A stretch of 64,000 nt of DNA from Caenorhabditis remanei (GCF_010183535.1 NC_071330.1:9591717-9655716), one strand, 5' to 3'. Counted from the stretch's first letter, positions 45,355-57,400 are shown. Program-made: numbers and translations. Notes: generated by a model not told the origin, from the letters alone.

Positions 45355-47980
45355 ATGTTACACGGGAAGCTTGTTCAAGTAATCGTTCTTCTTCTTTTAG
45401 GTTAGTTTAACTTCTCAATTATCCATTTTTGTATAGAGTTTCAGTTTTATTTCTTTTAAATGATCAACTTGAAGGCAGGTATCAATGGGGACGTAGATTC
45501 CGTACAAAGTTAGTTTCTCAATCTCTCTCTGTCTCGTAATATTTTCTTTTCAGTCGAATAATTTCTTTTCTCACTGAGAAAACAAGTTCGGATATAATGC
45601 ATTCAACTCCTAAACATCCTCCAAAAGGATATCTTTCTTCGAAGCTAGCGTCCTCTGCTAGATTAGGTTGGAAGTCAAAATCTTCAAAAAAACATGAACG
45701 AATTACAGCCAATCACATTTTCGAATTAGTTTCAATATATGGAATATCGAAAACTCTTCACAGAAAGCCTGCAATTTTTATTGAAGATTCGAAATATCAC
45801 TCTCTTGTCAATGGAGTTCGAAAAGTGATGCCTGGATTATTGAACGAATTTCAAATTTTCGATAGACCAGTGAGGAATACTTCTGCTTCACTCAATCTGT
45901 CAACTATTTCAGGTCTTTCCAGAAGCAAAAAATGAGTTGATCAGTCAAAAATGTTGCGTATTTGATAATCCATCAAAATTGGAGAATATCACAAGCAAAT
46001 ACTTGCATTTGACTGGGCACTTTTATCAGGTGATTTGAATAAATAACTCAAGGGAAACCATACATTTTAGAGTTGGAGATATTTTGATCAGCATTTATCC
46101 GAAATTAAATCATTCGTGAAGCCCCTTCTTGATTTCAGCCCTTTACCAGAATCAGATGAAAATAACTTCATGTAAGTTTTACGAGTCTTTTTTCAGTCGA
46201 GTTTTAAAAACTTCTCATTTCAGAACATGTATTCACATTCGAAGAACGGACTTTGTCGATGGACAGCATCATTCTTCGAACGTTACATTTATTAAACCTG
46301 CTCTGGAATTCATACAATCTAGAGGTGAAAAACTTTTTTTAATTACGCTAAAAAATTATGATCAGAAAGAGAAAGAAATGGACGGAAAAATATGTTGACT
46401 GTACTTATGGGAGACGATCCAAACTTCGAGGCGAATATTTATGAAAATACAGTGATAGCAGACAAAAGAACTGAAATCAAGAACGCAGTGAGTGTTTTTT
46501 AATCTTTTACATAAAAAAAAGAAAGATAACAAAAGGAGAAGATATTCGAAAAACAGTTGATTCTTTCAGGCAGAATATTTCGTATCTAAAAATTCTCCAG
46601 ATAACGACCTTGCCTTCTCGAGATATCATTGCGATACTGTTCTGATAACCGGTGAGTGACATTTCTGAAAGATTATTAAACAATCCGTTTGGATGATGCG
46701 GACAGTTATACAGTAGCGTGCATAAGTGAGCACCCCTAGGTACTTTTATGTGTAACTCAGCTGAATAATGTCCGTTTTGCCTAAACTTTTTTTTGAAAAG
46801 AAGCCAAAATATTCAGCAATACGAATATATGTTTTTTGAAAAACTTCCATCACTGATTTTTACGATAATCGATTTTTCCTGATCTTGATTGGAAAATTCG
46901 AAAAAAACTTTTTATTTTTTTCTTGGAGTTACTGAGTTTTTTGTTTCGAAATGTTGGAAAATGATCAGATAAACAAAAAATTATGTTGAATTGGCTTCTC
47001 AACTCCTGATCATCGTACTAGAGCTCCAGAAGTCAAAAGTAATGCCCTCGGAAAAATCTTTATAACTCCTCAAAAAAGGCTTCAAATTAGCCGAAACATG
47101 CACCAAAAGACGTGTCTTGAGTTTTTCTACAAAACCAACATCAAAAATTACAGATTAAGAAAAATAATTTTTCTAATTTTTTCACTAGAATTTTTTTTTA
47201 ATTCCTATTTTTTCTCAATTTCTGGTATTTTCTGACTACAACACAAACAAGGATCACATAAATGTGTTTTATTATGTGTGATAAAGCATCGTGCATGCAG
47301 TTTTTGAAAGTTATGGTTGTTTTTCATCCAGACAATTGAGAAAAATAGGAATTAAAAAAATTTTTAGTGAAAAATATTAGAAAAATTATTTTTTCTTAGT
47401 CTGTAATTTTTTGATGTTGGTTTGTAGAAAACACAAGACACGTCTTTTGGTGCATGTTTCGGCTAAAGTTGAAACCTTTTTTGATGAGTAAAATTATAAA
47501 AAGTTTTTTTTCGAATTTTCCAATCAAGATCAGGAAAAATCGATTATCGTAAAAATCAGTGATGGAAGTTTTTAAAAAAACATATATTCGTATTGCTGAA
47601 TATTTTGGCTTCTTTTCAAAAAAAAGTTTAGGCAAAACGGACATGATTCAGCTGAGTTACACATAAAAGTATCTAGGGGTGCTCACTTATGCTCGCTACT
47701 GTAGTTCGGACTCTCAAATCAACTGGAATTATGACTATTTCCAGCCCCTTCTTCAACATTTGGATGGTGGCTTGGATACCTTTCGAAACGACAAAACGTT
47801 TATTATCAAGATATAAGATCGACTAATGATGTCAACTATGTACAGTTTTTTATGGGCTGAAAAGCGATCATTCACAGAGTTATTTTTCAGAAAAAAGGAG
47901 AATTGAATCCCGATGACTTCTTCGTTCCGAGATGGACATCGATCAAATTGGATGAAAACGGAACTATTGTTGTTGTTTGA
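45355..47980 (+). CDS. GT11-like glycosyltransferase (alpha-1,2-fucosyltransferase family), copy 1
   Basis: Predicted Golgi type II enzyme transferring fucose or a related sugar. Exons: 45355-45400, about 45475-45508, 45554-45666, 45709-45869, 45913-46029, 46071-46171, 46224-46324, 46366-46487, 46570-46651, 47745-47839, 47891-47980. Family motifs: TCIHIRRTDFVDG, the donor-binding HxRRxD-type motif; MLTVLMGDDPNF; RYHCDTVLITAPSSTFGWWL, with the conserved C-terminal STFGWW; and LNPDDFFVPRW near the end. The N terminus is short and hydrophobic (KLVQVIVLLLLG). The exon 2 acceptor is uncertain: CTTGAAG|GCAG keeps the frame while the nearer GGCAG|GTATC does not. The intron 46652-47744 holds a 991-bp palindromic transposon. 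A paralogue with matching intron positions lies at 51061-52708. The acceptor sugar is unknown. Confidence 0.82.
46711..47701. mobile_element. Tc1/mariner-like palindromic MITE in a glycosyltransferase intron
   Basis: A 991-bp element flanked by TA at 46709-46710 and 47702-47703. The ends read CAGTAGCGTGCATAAGTGAG (left) and, in reverse complement, CAGTAGCGAGCATAAGTGAG (right). The arms are 370-510 bp and pair almost along their whole length. The left arm has an extra segment of about 145 bp (46920-47065) missing on the right. The loop is about 110 bp (47220-47331). There is no transposase frame. TA duplications and CAGT ends indicate the Tc/mariner group. Confidence 0.85.
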
Positions 47981-48279
47981 TGGAGTTGTTTTATGATATT
48001 TTTCAATACAATTTTTTTTGAAATGGGTGCTAAATCGTTCTCGTCCAATTTTCATTATAATTTTCCGATGAATTGTTCAAAACCATGTTTCAACTATCAT
48101 TTTCTTAGCAGACCATGATCTGTTCTCTAACATGATTTCTTGTTCAGATGGTTTGTTCAAAACTCAAACTTCAATGATAAAACCAAACCCTTTTTCCAGC
48201 AGTTGCATCTTCGATGTTTGCATCCGTTTCTCTCTGAAACTATAAAGTTTTATTATCTATTCGGATAGTATAAAAGAAG

Positions 48280-48292
48280 GAGTTGGTCAACA
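48280..48292 (+). promoter_or_regulatory. TATA box and GATA-type motif upstream of tiny-peptide gene 1
   Basis: TTATCTATTCGGATAG is followed by TATAAAAG about 55-60 bases before the ATG. The block is identical before the second peptide gene. TTATC/GATAG sites are bound by ELT-type GATA factors in gut or epidermis; that use here is inference. Confidence 0.5.
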
Positions 48293-48332
48293 TATTCTTC
48301 ATCAGAAGTTTTTTCTTTTCAATACTTCAATA

Positions 48333-48473
48333 ATGAATGTGTATTCTGTATTCGTCTTCGCTGTCTTGGCCATCTCATCGGTCTCTGGAATCTTCAATCC
48401 TGGAGGAAAGAAATGTGGAGGATCTAGTGGATATGGAAGTGGAGGAGTCATCATTGGATCGTCCAGAGATTAA
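48333..48473 (+). CDS. tiny secreted Gly-rich peptide, copy 1
   Basis: A single-exon 46-aa protein. Residues 1-19 (MNVYSVFVFAVLAISSVSG) form a clear signal peptide, leaving a mature peptide of about 27 residues: IFNPGGKKCGG, then a Gly/Ser/Tyr stretch, then GGVIIGSSRD. It has one cysteine, so a dimer by disulfide is possible. AATAAA follows about 20 bases after the stop. The layout (signal peptide, short Gly-rich mature part, clustered copies) resembles nematode fungus-induced or caenacin-like epidermal peptides and also neuropeptide-like proteins, but I cannot assign it. The second copy, 50621-50761, differs by one residue (S to N), which supports a real, selected gene. It is too short for most gene finders. 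Confidence 0.75.
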   Translation: MNVYSVFVFAVLAISSVSGIFNPGGKKCGGSSGYGSGGVIIGSSRD

Positions 48474-49226
48474 ATAATTATATTGCATCCTAAATAAATT
48501 ATGAGCATTTTCAATTTTTTTATTGGAAAATTTTCAGATGATGAGTATATAGGATGATACTTCTCTGAAAGTATTAGTAAGAATCTATTCAATTCAAATT
48601 CTATCGACTTTTTGTTCAAGATTCAGCATAAAAAGGAACATGAGAATAGTCAGTGATTGATGAGTGATCCTCTGCTAATTCCTCTCCTCCTCAAATCCTA
48701 ACTCCCATTTTCCTCTCTAATCCATTTCTTGAAAATAACGGAAAAACGGCCTTGAACGTCTCGTTGTCTGCGTTCCATCACTTCGTCAAATTTCTTCTTT
48801 CTCTCGATAATTCGCACATCCTTTTTCCGTTTCATTCGGTGCTTCTCTCCTTTCTTTTCTTTTCATTCACCGTTTCTTTTTCTTTTTAGAATATCAAGTC
48901 AATTTTATAACTTTCTTTGGTTTAAAATGGTTTCCTACATATGAGAAATTCAAAATAATCCCATTTTTCAGTTTTTCTGTTTTTGTTTATTGTGCCCACT
49001 ATGTTTATCACTTCGTTGTTTGCGATCAATACCTCAATATTACCACAGAAAAGAGAGTTGTTTTCATCGGGTTCTCTTTCTCTCAAATGATTTGTTGACC
49101 TCGTTTTATTCTTTTCATTTGTGTGGAGTATCTCGAATGTATTTTGTTTATTTTTAAATTTTATTTTCGACTATTTCATTCTCAACTTCGATTTGTTCAA
49201 TCACAACATATTCTAATTCAGAGAAT

Positions 49227-50439
49227 ATGATGAGAAGTTCTCGTGGTGGGTATCATTTCGGACGTTCAGGAGGAAAGCCATCTGGAAATGATCTCAATGG
49301 TGACCGTTCGATACATCAAGCACGTTCTCCCGAACGTTTTGGTTCTCGTTCTCCATCTCCAACATATCATCGCCGTGGACACAGGGCATCTCCTCCATTG
49401 AATCGCCCACCCTCGTGGAATCCGTATCCAATAGAAGACTCCCCTAGACACAATCCATCTGGATTCTCTCACTATGGTACTGATCAACGAGCTGTTCCAT
49501 TCCGATACGGAAACCGTGTTCCTTCCGGTCAACGAGTTCAGCCAAATCTATATGAAAATCCAATGATGAGTCCATCTGATAGTCGTCGTGATTCAATGAA
49601 TTACGGTATGCCTCGTGAGTCTCGTCGTTACAACCGTCAGATGCCAGAGCCATTAGGAAGAAGGTAACTCCTTACATATATATTTTATTGAATCAGAATA
49701 TAGTAGATATTATGTCTAGAAATCGTGAATTTGGAGACTCTCCGATGCAAGAAAGTTCTCGTAACTCGAGAAGAAAGGACGCTCTTCTTGATAAACTTGG
49801 TGAGTTCTCAACCTCTTCACATCGAATAGCTTTTTGTCATTATTCAGAACGCTGTGAAGAGGAGTTGGCTTCTTATCAAGCTGTTGTGAGAGAGATTAAA
49901 ACACAACGAGATGACATTCTTGCTGAAATCGATTCTTTGCGTCCAAGACCAAGGTGTTTAGCGTGATGTCACGAGTACAAGGCGAGTGCACCCGAAAGGG
50001 TTTACCGGAGCTATTGAAGCATCAAAACCAGACAACTTCAATCTTTCATTTTCAGAAAACCGTTTGATCCTGGGAAGAATTCCAACCGTCTACTTGATTT
50101 ACAGATATTGCATTCTTGGATCATAACTGACTTTCTGTTTATCCTATTTATTTTATTGACCGGAACAATTTCTGATTATTCTACGTACATAAATAAAAGA
50201 AAAAGTGCTTTAATCGCATATAACTTCGATAATATCCTACAGACCTTTACGAAATGTATTCTTATAAGACATTGCAGATTTCAGCGTCCACTGATTGAGA
50301 AACGGGCATATTTTTTGGAAATTCAAAAGAAAGTGAATCTCCTAAAGATGTTCCAGCTATTCCTGAAGCAGAATATAAAACAATTGAGAGCAATATATGT
50401 TTATCTGACTTTGGCAAATATTCCCTATATGCTTCTTAA
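49227..50439 (+). CDS. small basic RS/Gly-rich protein with a coiled coil
   Basis: Family not recognised. Exon 1 (49227-49663) begins MMRSSRGGYHFGRSGGKPSG and is rich in Arg, Ser, Pro, Tyr and Gly, with RSPERFGSRSPSP-type motifs suggesting an RNA-associated or sperm-type basic protein. Exon 2 (49720-49799) uses the acceptor TGTCTAG and gives NREFGDSPMQESSRNSRRKD. Exon 3 (from 49856) encodes a coiled coil, ERCEEELASYQAVVREIKTQ... to about 49952. Beyond that the model is uncertain. An exon at about 50056 (KPFDPGKNSNRLLDL) and a final block ending KTIESNICLSDFGKYSLYAS with a stop at 50437-50439 look coding but I could not join them cleanly. The last codons touch the start of the second peptide-gene duplication, so the 3' end may have been altered by it. 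Confidence 0.5.
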
Positions 50440-50800
50440 CATGATTTCTTGTTCAGATGGTTTGTTCAAAAGTCTTCCAGCAGTTGCATCATTGATCGAG
50501 GATGTTTGCATACGTTTCTCTCTGAAACTATAAAGTTTTATTATCTATTCGGATAGTATAAAAGAAGGAGTCGGTCAACATATTCCTCATCAGAAGTTTC
50601 TTCTTTTCAATACTTCAATAATGAATGTGTATTCTGTATTCGTCTTCGCTGTCTTGGCCATCTCATCTGTCTCTGGAATCTTCAATCCAGGAGGAAAGAA
50701 ATGTGGAGGATCTAATGGATATGGAAGTGGAGGAGTCATCATTGGATCGTCCAGAGATTAAATAATTACTTTGTTTCCTGAATAAATTATGAGCATTTCA
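50440..50800 (+). repeat. direct duplication, copy 2 (peptide gene unit)
   Basis: Second copy of the unit described at 48135-48525, starting at the same ACATGATTTCTTGTTC and ending after the AATAAA of the second peptide gene. It is shorter than copy 1 in the upstream part. A chance open frame (50108-50533) on the same strand overlaps it. Confidence 0.75.
50621..50761 (+). CDS. tiny secreted Gly-rich peptide, copy 2
   Basis: Encodes 46 aa identical to copy 1 except Asn for Ser at residue 32. It has the same signal peptide, single cysteine, upstream TATAAAAG and TTATC/GGATAG block and downstream AATAAA. Nearly all coding differences between the copies are silent (for example TCG/TCT and CCT/CCA), which argues for protein-level selection rather than mere recent copying, although the sample is small. 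Probably co-expressed with copy 1. The function, perhaps epidermal defence or signalling, is inference only. Confidence 0.75.
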   Translation: MNVYSVFVFAVLAISSVSGIFNPGGKKCGGSNGYGSGGVIIGSSRD

Positions 50801-51060
50801 ATATGTTCTTCAATGCGTAATCGGGTACTGTGACCGCCATATCCGAAGCGCGTACAAATTGAATTGAGTGCTTACCCACATAATCTGCAGAAAGTTGAGG
50901 AGCCCACTTTCTAACTGATGGAGAGTGTAGAACTAACTAGTATTTTAATATTAGTTAGTAATAATCTCTGATTGAATCTATTCACAGTTGAGTGCCGACT
51001 TGAGCGAATATCTGCACCCTTTTCCAAAAACTGTCTTTTTATTAGCAATGAAAAATCATT

Positions 51061-52708
51061 ATGGAGAATAATAAAAAGGGATTCGTGGCGACAGTTTTTG
51101 CGAAAACCTCCATTCTTATGGCCAGGTCATCATTAACTCGTATGATTTCTGCAACATTTTCTTCTAATTCATTCTATAAATCTCTTAAATTTACTTTTAT
51201 ATTAATTGGAGTAATCGTTTTAACTGTTTATATTTTTGCTAACCGGAGTAACCGTGGATTTGGGTGAGAGTTGTGAAATGTTGGAAAAGTAGTTTAAAAT
51301 TGAATCTGAAACGTTCAGAGTCACATCATATCTCGATTCTGGAAAATATATTTTCAGTAATCTAGCAGTCTCGAAACATTTAGGTAATTTCATCTGTTAT
51401 TCGAACTGAAACTTCTTGTTTCTTCAGGTAACAACATATTTGAGTTAGCTTCTATACTCGGAATATCAAGAATGCTTCATAGAACTCCAGTTATTTTTAC
51501 TCATAACGAAACCTATGAAGAGATGTTAGAAAGAGTGAATGACACGATTCCTGGTTTACTTGATCAATATCTGATTATTGAAGGAACTGTAAGAAGACTG
51601 TAATGTTCAATTGTTTTTCTCTCTCAGGTTCCAGAAGTTGCAAGAGACGAAGACTTCAATTTAAAATGTTGCATTTTTGAAAATCCGAATGTTTTGATGG
51701 AAATAACAGACAAATTTCTGCATTTAACAGGATTATATTACCAGGTTAGCGAATTAATTATTAATTTTTGAGATAAATCTGAAAATTTCAGAGCTACAAA
51801 TATTTCCCGGCTATGCAAGAAGAACTGCAGAATTACATCAGGAGATCTTCAAATAATTTTTCAAACCTTCCAAAATCAACTGGCAAAACATTTATGCGAG
51901 TTTAATTATATTAGTGTATAATCGTGATGTATAATCGTTTTCAGAAATTGTGTTCATATTCGAAGAGGTGACTTTTTTGATGTCGGGTTCCATGTGGCAG
52001 ATGCTGATTTTATTAAGAAAGCGATGAGTTATATCGAGAGGACAGGTAGGTTCCCGATATTTTATTGCTCTCGTTTTTCAAAACTCTAATGATTCAATCA
52101 GCGTTTTCTTTCATTCAGAAAGCCGTCCAAATCAGAAAATGGTGTTTATAATGTTTGGAGATGACCTACAGTTCATGAAAGAGCTGTTCACAGATTCTAT
52201 TGTTTCCAACGAATATACAAACCACTCGGTATTCATCTGAATATTTCTAACTTAAAGTTCTCGTTTTCTCTTTTAGAACTCGATCCATTTCATATCTCAA
52301 AACTCTGCAACGGAGGAATTAGTTTATTCGAAAAATCATTGTGACACAGTGTTCATTAGTGGTAAGCAATTTTAATCATGTAGTTGTTTGCTATTAAAAA
52401 CGACGAAAACTTTTTATTCAAACTTTTGAAACTGTGAAAAGAAACAAAAAAGTGCATTTTTTCAGCCGCCCACTCAACTTTTGGTTGGTGGATGGGATAT
52501 TTTTCAAAAGGAAATCGTGTTTATTTCTCAGATATTCGAGTGACAAACGACAGTGTCTATGTAAATTTTCTGGAAGAAAATTACTTTGTTTTGTTGATTC
52601 CTCTTATTTCAGAAAACTGGAGATCTGAATCCTGATGATTACTATTTACCAAACTGGATTCCAATCGAATATAATGAAGAAATGATGATTGTTGAGAGCA
52701 CTAAGTGA
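51061..52708 (+). CDS. GT11-like glycosyltransferase, copy 2
   Basis: Paralogue of 45355-47980. Exons: 51061-51263, 51358-51383, 51428-51588, 51628-51744, 51792-51895, 51945-52045, 52119-52228, 52277-52361, 52466-52560, 52613-52708; 365 aa. A type II membrane anchor is evident (FTFILIGVIVLTVYIFA, about residues 44-60) after a 43-residue cytoplasmic part. The catalytic domain shows NNIFELASILGISRMLHR, CVHIRRGDFF, MVFIMFGDDLQFM, KNHCDTVFISAAHSTFGWWM and LNPDDYYLPNW. The intron after 51895 begins GC instead of GT; only this join restores FINCVHIRR in line with the paralogue's FITCIHIRR, so I regard it as a GC-AG intron. Other sites are ordinary. Both copies keep HIRRxD and STFGWW, so both may be active. 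Confidence 0.86.
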
Positions 52709-54420
52709 CTTCATTGATTCGAAAACTATTGTTTTTTTTCACCAAAAAACCTAAATAATTCTATGTTTGCATCTGCTGTGTATGTGTGTTTCTATTTCAA
52801 ATTGATGCACTAAACCAGAACTTCGTTAATTTCAATTTCTCTTCTTTTTCTTCTTCTTCTTCTGAGCACCTTCTGCTCATCATTCGAAAAGAAGAAGAGG
52901 TTTCTATTTCCTTTAGATTCAAATCTATTTGTTTCTTTTTTTGAATTTGAATTTCTTGCTTTGCACTTCATTTTCTGGTTTTCAGGGGTTATGTCGGCTA
53001 ACTTTTCAGCTCATCATATCAGTTTTAGTTTAATTTCTCTCTGACTTGTTCTGATACCGTACTGAAAACTGATTCCAGAAATAGACTAACTTGATACGAA
53101 AATATAAAGCCTTATTTCATGTGCATGTCAGTTCTTTCTCCAAATCATTGTACTTTTTAATTCAAAACCATCAGAATAACGGAAATTTTCGGATGCATCT
53201 GATCTATTTCTGATTATGAAGATTTCTCTCGGGAAACCTCTTTAATATTTAAATTTCACAGGTTTCCATGTTCTCAGATTGACGGAGAGAATTTATTTAT
53301 GACTTCTTCACTTTCCCCAGATCAAAAATTGCTCTTTTTCCATCCTCTACAGAACAATTGTCAACATTTTCATGTTTCCTCGTTCGTCTCAAAACGCCAA
53401 TTTGCTGTTTGTCTCTTCGTTTTTCCTTCTTTTTTCAAGGTGTATCATCATCTTCATCATCATTTTTACAATTCCCTTGAGAGTATTCCAATCGGAAAAG
53501 AGACTTTCTTCTTTTCTCAAAACACAACGAGATTCGATTCGATTCAAAGAGTTTTCCCGTATGTGGTCTGTTGAAGGGTACCCTTCTTCTTCCTTCTTCT
53601 TCCAAATTGCTCATAAACTCTCGTCTCTTTTCCCTTCTTTTTCGGAAATTGGAAGTCCAGATATATTGAACCAGATAAACGGTTTTGGTTTGGAAATGAG
53701 AGAGTGGGAGTCTCTGGTTTTATTCAAATGCTCAACCTTCTTGATTTCTCCTTTCTCAGGTAATATAAGTCTACATAGTCTCCACGGTTTCATTCTTATT
53801 CTCTCGAAATTTCATTATGTTTTTTCATCGAATGAGATAAAAACTTGGATGGACTTCTGACAACTTCTGATGAGATAATGTCGACAAGTCTTCAAAAAAG
53901 TTTTCATTCCGCACATCTATGAGAGCCAGTTTGAAAAGACGAAGACACTTCAAGTAGTCCCTGAAATTTCTTGGTTTTTTTAAAGGCATTTTCTTATATT
54001 TTTGATTCATAAACCCATTTTTGAGCAACTGTGTTATAAAGTTCTTTCGGTTTTTCGAATGTTTTCAAAGCTCTCTTTTAGAAAATAAAAAGGTTTTCAA
54101 GGCAGAACGTGCTTGTAAAAAAATTTGTCTCAATTTGTTTATATGTTTTCCCACGAAAACTCACGAAAGGTCTCCAAACGTTCTACAGTAACATCTGAAG
54201 TAAATCTTCAGTAGGCCAGCAAGTTTTAATTTAACAGAGAGCCTTTTTTATTTATAAATCTTCTCCATAACATCGTGTACTTTTTCAATCCCTGTCGTCC
54301 TCATTTTTCGTTTTTGAAATGCCATTTCAACCAAAACGAGGTATCATAAATTCTCAAAGAACGTGTTTTCTCTTTTCCCTTTTCTTCCTTACTTCCATAT
54401 TCTCGAGAAGTGATTCAACA
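52709..54420. other. intergenic region between GT11 copy 2 and the TWK gene
   Basis: About 1.7 kb with no supported gene. Pyrimidine-rich stretches occur near 52840-52870 and 53400-53470. The longest frame (53372-53860) is hydrophobic and T-rich in composition and has no splice or family signal. It probably holds the TWK promoter. Confidence 0.5.
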
Positions 54421-57400
54421 ATGTATTCCCTCCAGAGCAAAATGATTATTGACGGAATATCAAGTGATGATTATTCACCAATGGTTGAGGCAGATCCATG
54501 GGATTTGGATCAACTACTCAGTGGAGAACAGGTAACTTTTTTGTTGCTTATTTTGATTGTATTACTAGGTAATGATTAAATATAAGTTCGAGTTATCAGA
54601 TGTGACCTCATTGGAAAACTGGCGCCGTTCATTCAGTTTTCAATTTGTGTCAAATAAAACCATGTCAAAAACTAATTTTGTAAAAGTACATCTGATCATC
54701 AACTAACCAAATAACTCTTCCATTTCATCCGATGATCCCAGCCAATTTTCTAAATTTGGTTCGAATGAGAGTCCGTAGAATTCGGCGGAGAAAAGGATTA
54801 ATTTAGAAATTGACTGAGGGACGAAAGAGTAGAAAAGGGGGGAAAAGAACCCATCAAATAAACTTTCAATTAGAGAATACATAAGAGGAAGAGATCCAGA
54901 GAAACTGCGAAAAGTGACAGCTCTCATGTGGGGAAAAGAGGCTGTTTTTAAAGGATTAGGATCACTATACTGTTCGGAAAAATTATTTCAAAAAGAAGGT
55001 AAGTAGTTGAAGAAGTTGTTTATGGTAATAAACAATAAGCTAAAGATACTCTACCCACAAAAATTGAAAAAAAATTATTCAATCAATGGTTTTACGAAAA
55101 AAAGTTTCTGTTATTGTTTCAGAAGGTTCTGCTTGCATTTTTACAGAAATTACAAGATTTTAATTGTTCATCTTCAAAACTATTTCATGTTGGTTTCCCA
55201 TACTTTTTCTCATTGTTTTTATTTTATTTTTCACAGTTTTTCCTTGGTTTTTATTTATATTTCTTTGTTCGAAAAAGTTTAAATGTCCGAAATATAAGTG
55301 AGTCCGTGTGAAATATCGCCCATTCCACATCCTTTGGGACCATTTTGAAACAAAAAAGAAGAAGAAAACTGGAGAAAAATGATGATGATGATCTTGTTTC
55401 TTTCAAGAAACTACACTTCCAACTCCTATATTTTGACTCTGAATTCAAGAAGAAAAGAAGAAAAGACTGAAAATGCATGTAAGTTATTACCGTTTTAAGA
55501 AGAGTTTCTGATTCAATCATTTCCTCCTGAAAGAAGATAGAAAATAAACGAATTTGTTTGTTTTTGTTTGTGCAAATTTGATTTGCACCGCCTGGATATC
55601 TGTGCTAAACTTTTTTTGACTGGTCAGTTGGTAACAAAAAATGGATGTATACTTTTTGAATATTTCATGGTCAAAATGATTTTGAGTTTCAATTTTTTCA
55701 CGAATCTTGATCATGCTGACCAGCAGAAATAACAGAATTTTTACTGGTTTTATCTGTTGAATTTAACATTTACAGTTTTGAAGAGATATATTGCTCGCTT
55801 TTCGTTTTCTAAATCATAACAAATTTTCATACTCTCTTAATATCTAAGTCAAAAATTAAAACGAACAAAACCTCAGGAACTGAGTTCATTCTTATGAAAA
55901 AAGAGACCATTCTCCCTGGAGATTCTCCTTTTTCTTCTAGATTTTCTTCGTGTTCTTCTTCTATTTTTTCTGTTTCTGGCGATGAAATTCATCAAAATGT
56001 CTCCAGGGTGTTGTTATTGTTCACAAGGAAAAAGAGAAGAAGGAAAGAAGAAAAAAGAAACAAAACTCATTTTAGACGGAAGAAGCAATTCGCACCCTGG
56101 AATGAATGTTTCAACTTTTATGACCTTTTTGACCAGTTGATGTCTTAGAAAAAGAACAAAATTTCCAGTTCCGGATTATACGATTTTTGAATGTTTTCCC
56201 TTTCAATATTTACAAATAGGAAATGTTTTGTTATAATCTGAAAGTTCTCTTTTTTATGTTTCTCTTAATGATATATTGATTCAGATGCCATTTGTAACTT
56301 CTCATCTACCGTACACCCCTGGACGAGTTGGTTTATTCACGAGACCATTACATCAGCATCATCATCGAAGGGGACATCAAGATCAGAATGAAAATGATGT
56401 ATTTATTTTAAAATGAAATATTTGAAATCTGTTTCCAAATCTAGAAACTCTACACTGACAAAAGTAAACTGAAACTCCAAAACAATCAGATATTTATTCT
56501 GTAATTCACTCAAAACATTCAATTTTCAGATCACATCTCGTCCAATGGCCACGTGGAAAAGCTATGCTCGAATCATCCTTGCTCATGTCAGTCTAATCGT
56601 TCTTTCGGTTGTTTATGTTGGATTCGGAGCATTTCTATTTTATCAGTTGGAGCAACCAAACGAAGTTGAAGTTCGAGCAAGAAATATTGAAAGATTCAAT
56701 GTTCATAAAAGACAAATGATCGATCATTTGTGGGAAATGAGAAGCAGTGGAATTGGCCAACGTAGGTCTTTTATAAAAATAGTTTTTGGCAAAATTTTAA
56801 TATTTATGACATCTAAAAAAGTTTCAATTTCAAAATGTCTATGCTTTATTATCTATGTAAAAATCAATTTCCATTTTCCAGATGTCGTCGAAGATATGGC
56901 TGTAAAATACGTGGATAATGTGACTCGTATTCTATTCGAAGCATTCGACACTCATTGTATCGGTGCAAAACATTTGAGACCAGGTGGAGAAAATGAAGAT
57001 GTGAGTTTTCTTTTGCTCGTTTTAAATTATGAAATGTTTCTTTTTTAGTACAATTGGACCTACATGACAGCCCTTTTCTTCACAACAACTCTTTTGACTA
57101 CGATTGGTTACGGTAATCTGACACCCGTAACAGGAAGAGGAAAGTTTCTTTGCATACTGTATGCACTGTTTGGTGTTCCACTTATTTTGATTACTGTGGC
57201 CGATATTGGAAAGTTTTTATCGGAGAATATTGTTCAATTATATACTTGGTAAGTGTTTTTTATTTGAATGAATCATCCAAGTCAAGTTGATTTCAGGTAC
57301 CGAAAACTAAGAGAAAAATGTTCAAAGCAAAAATACAGTGTAATTTCAAACAAAGACGATAAAAATAAAGAAGGAGACTTGAATTTGGTAAGGGAAATGT

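Larger units (their letters stand above)
48135..48525 (+). repeat. direct duplication, copy 1 (peptide gene unit)
   Basis: Together with 50440-50800 this forms a pair of direct repeats that begin at ACATGATTTCTTGTTCAGAT and run through promoter, peptide gene and poly(A) signal. This copy has an extra stretch of about 40 bp (48165-48205) relative to the other. The copies are roughly 95 per cent identical from the TATA region through the coding sequence. Confidence 0.75.

Noticed and set aside
49266..49532. Minus-strand frame with many Trp and Arg residues
   Set aside because: Antisense shadow of the Arg/Ser/Pro-rich first exon of the 49227 gene.
50108..50533. 141-codon plus-strand frame starting at TTG
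   Set aside because: No ATG start; it crosses the peptide-gene duplication boundary and ends inside the copied promoter. A second frame in the same stretch looks more like coding sequence.
53299..53860. Overlapping frames of 91 and 162 codons
   Set aside because: Phe/Ser-rich translation of pyrimidine-rich spacer, without splice or family signals.
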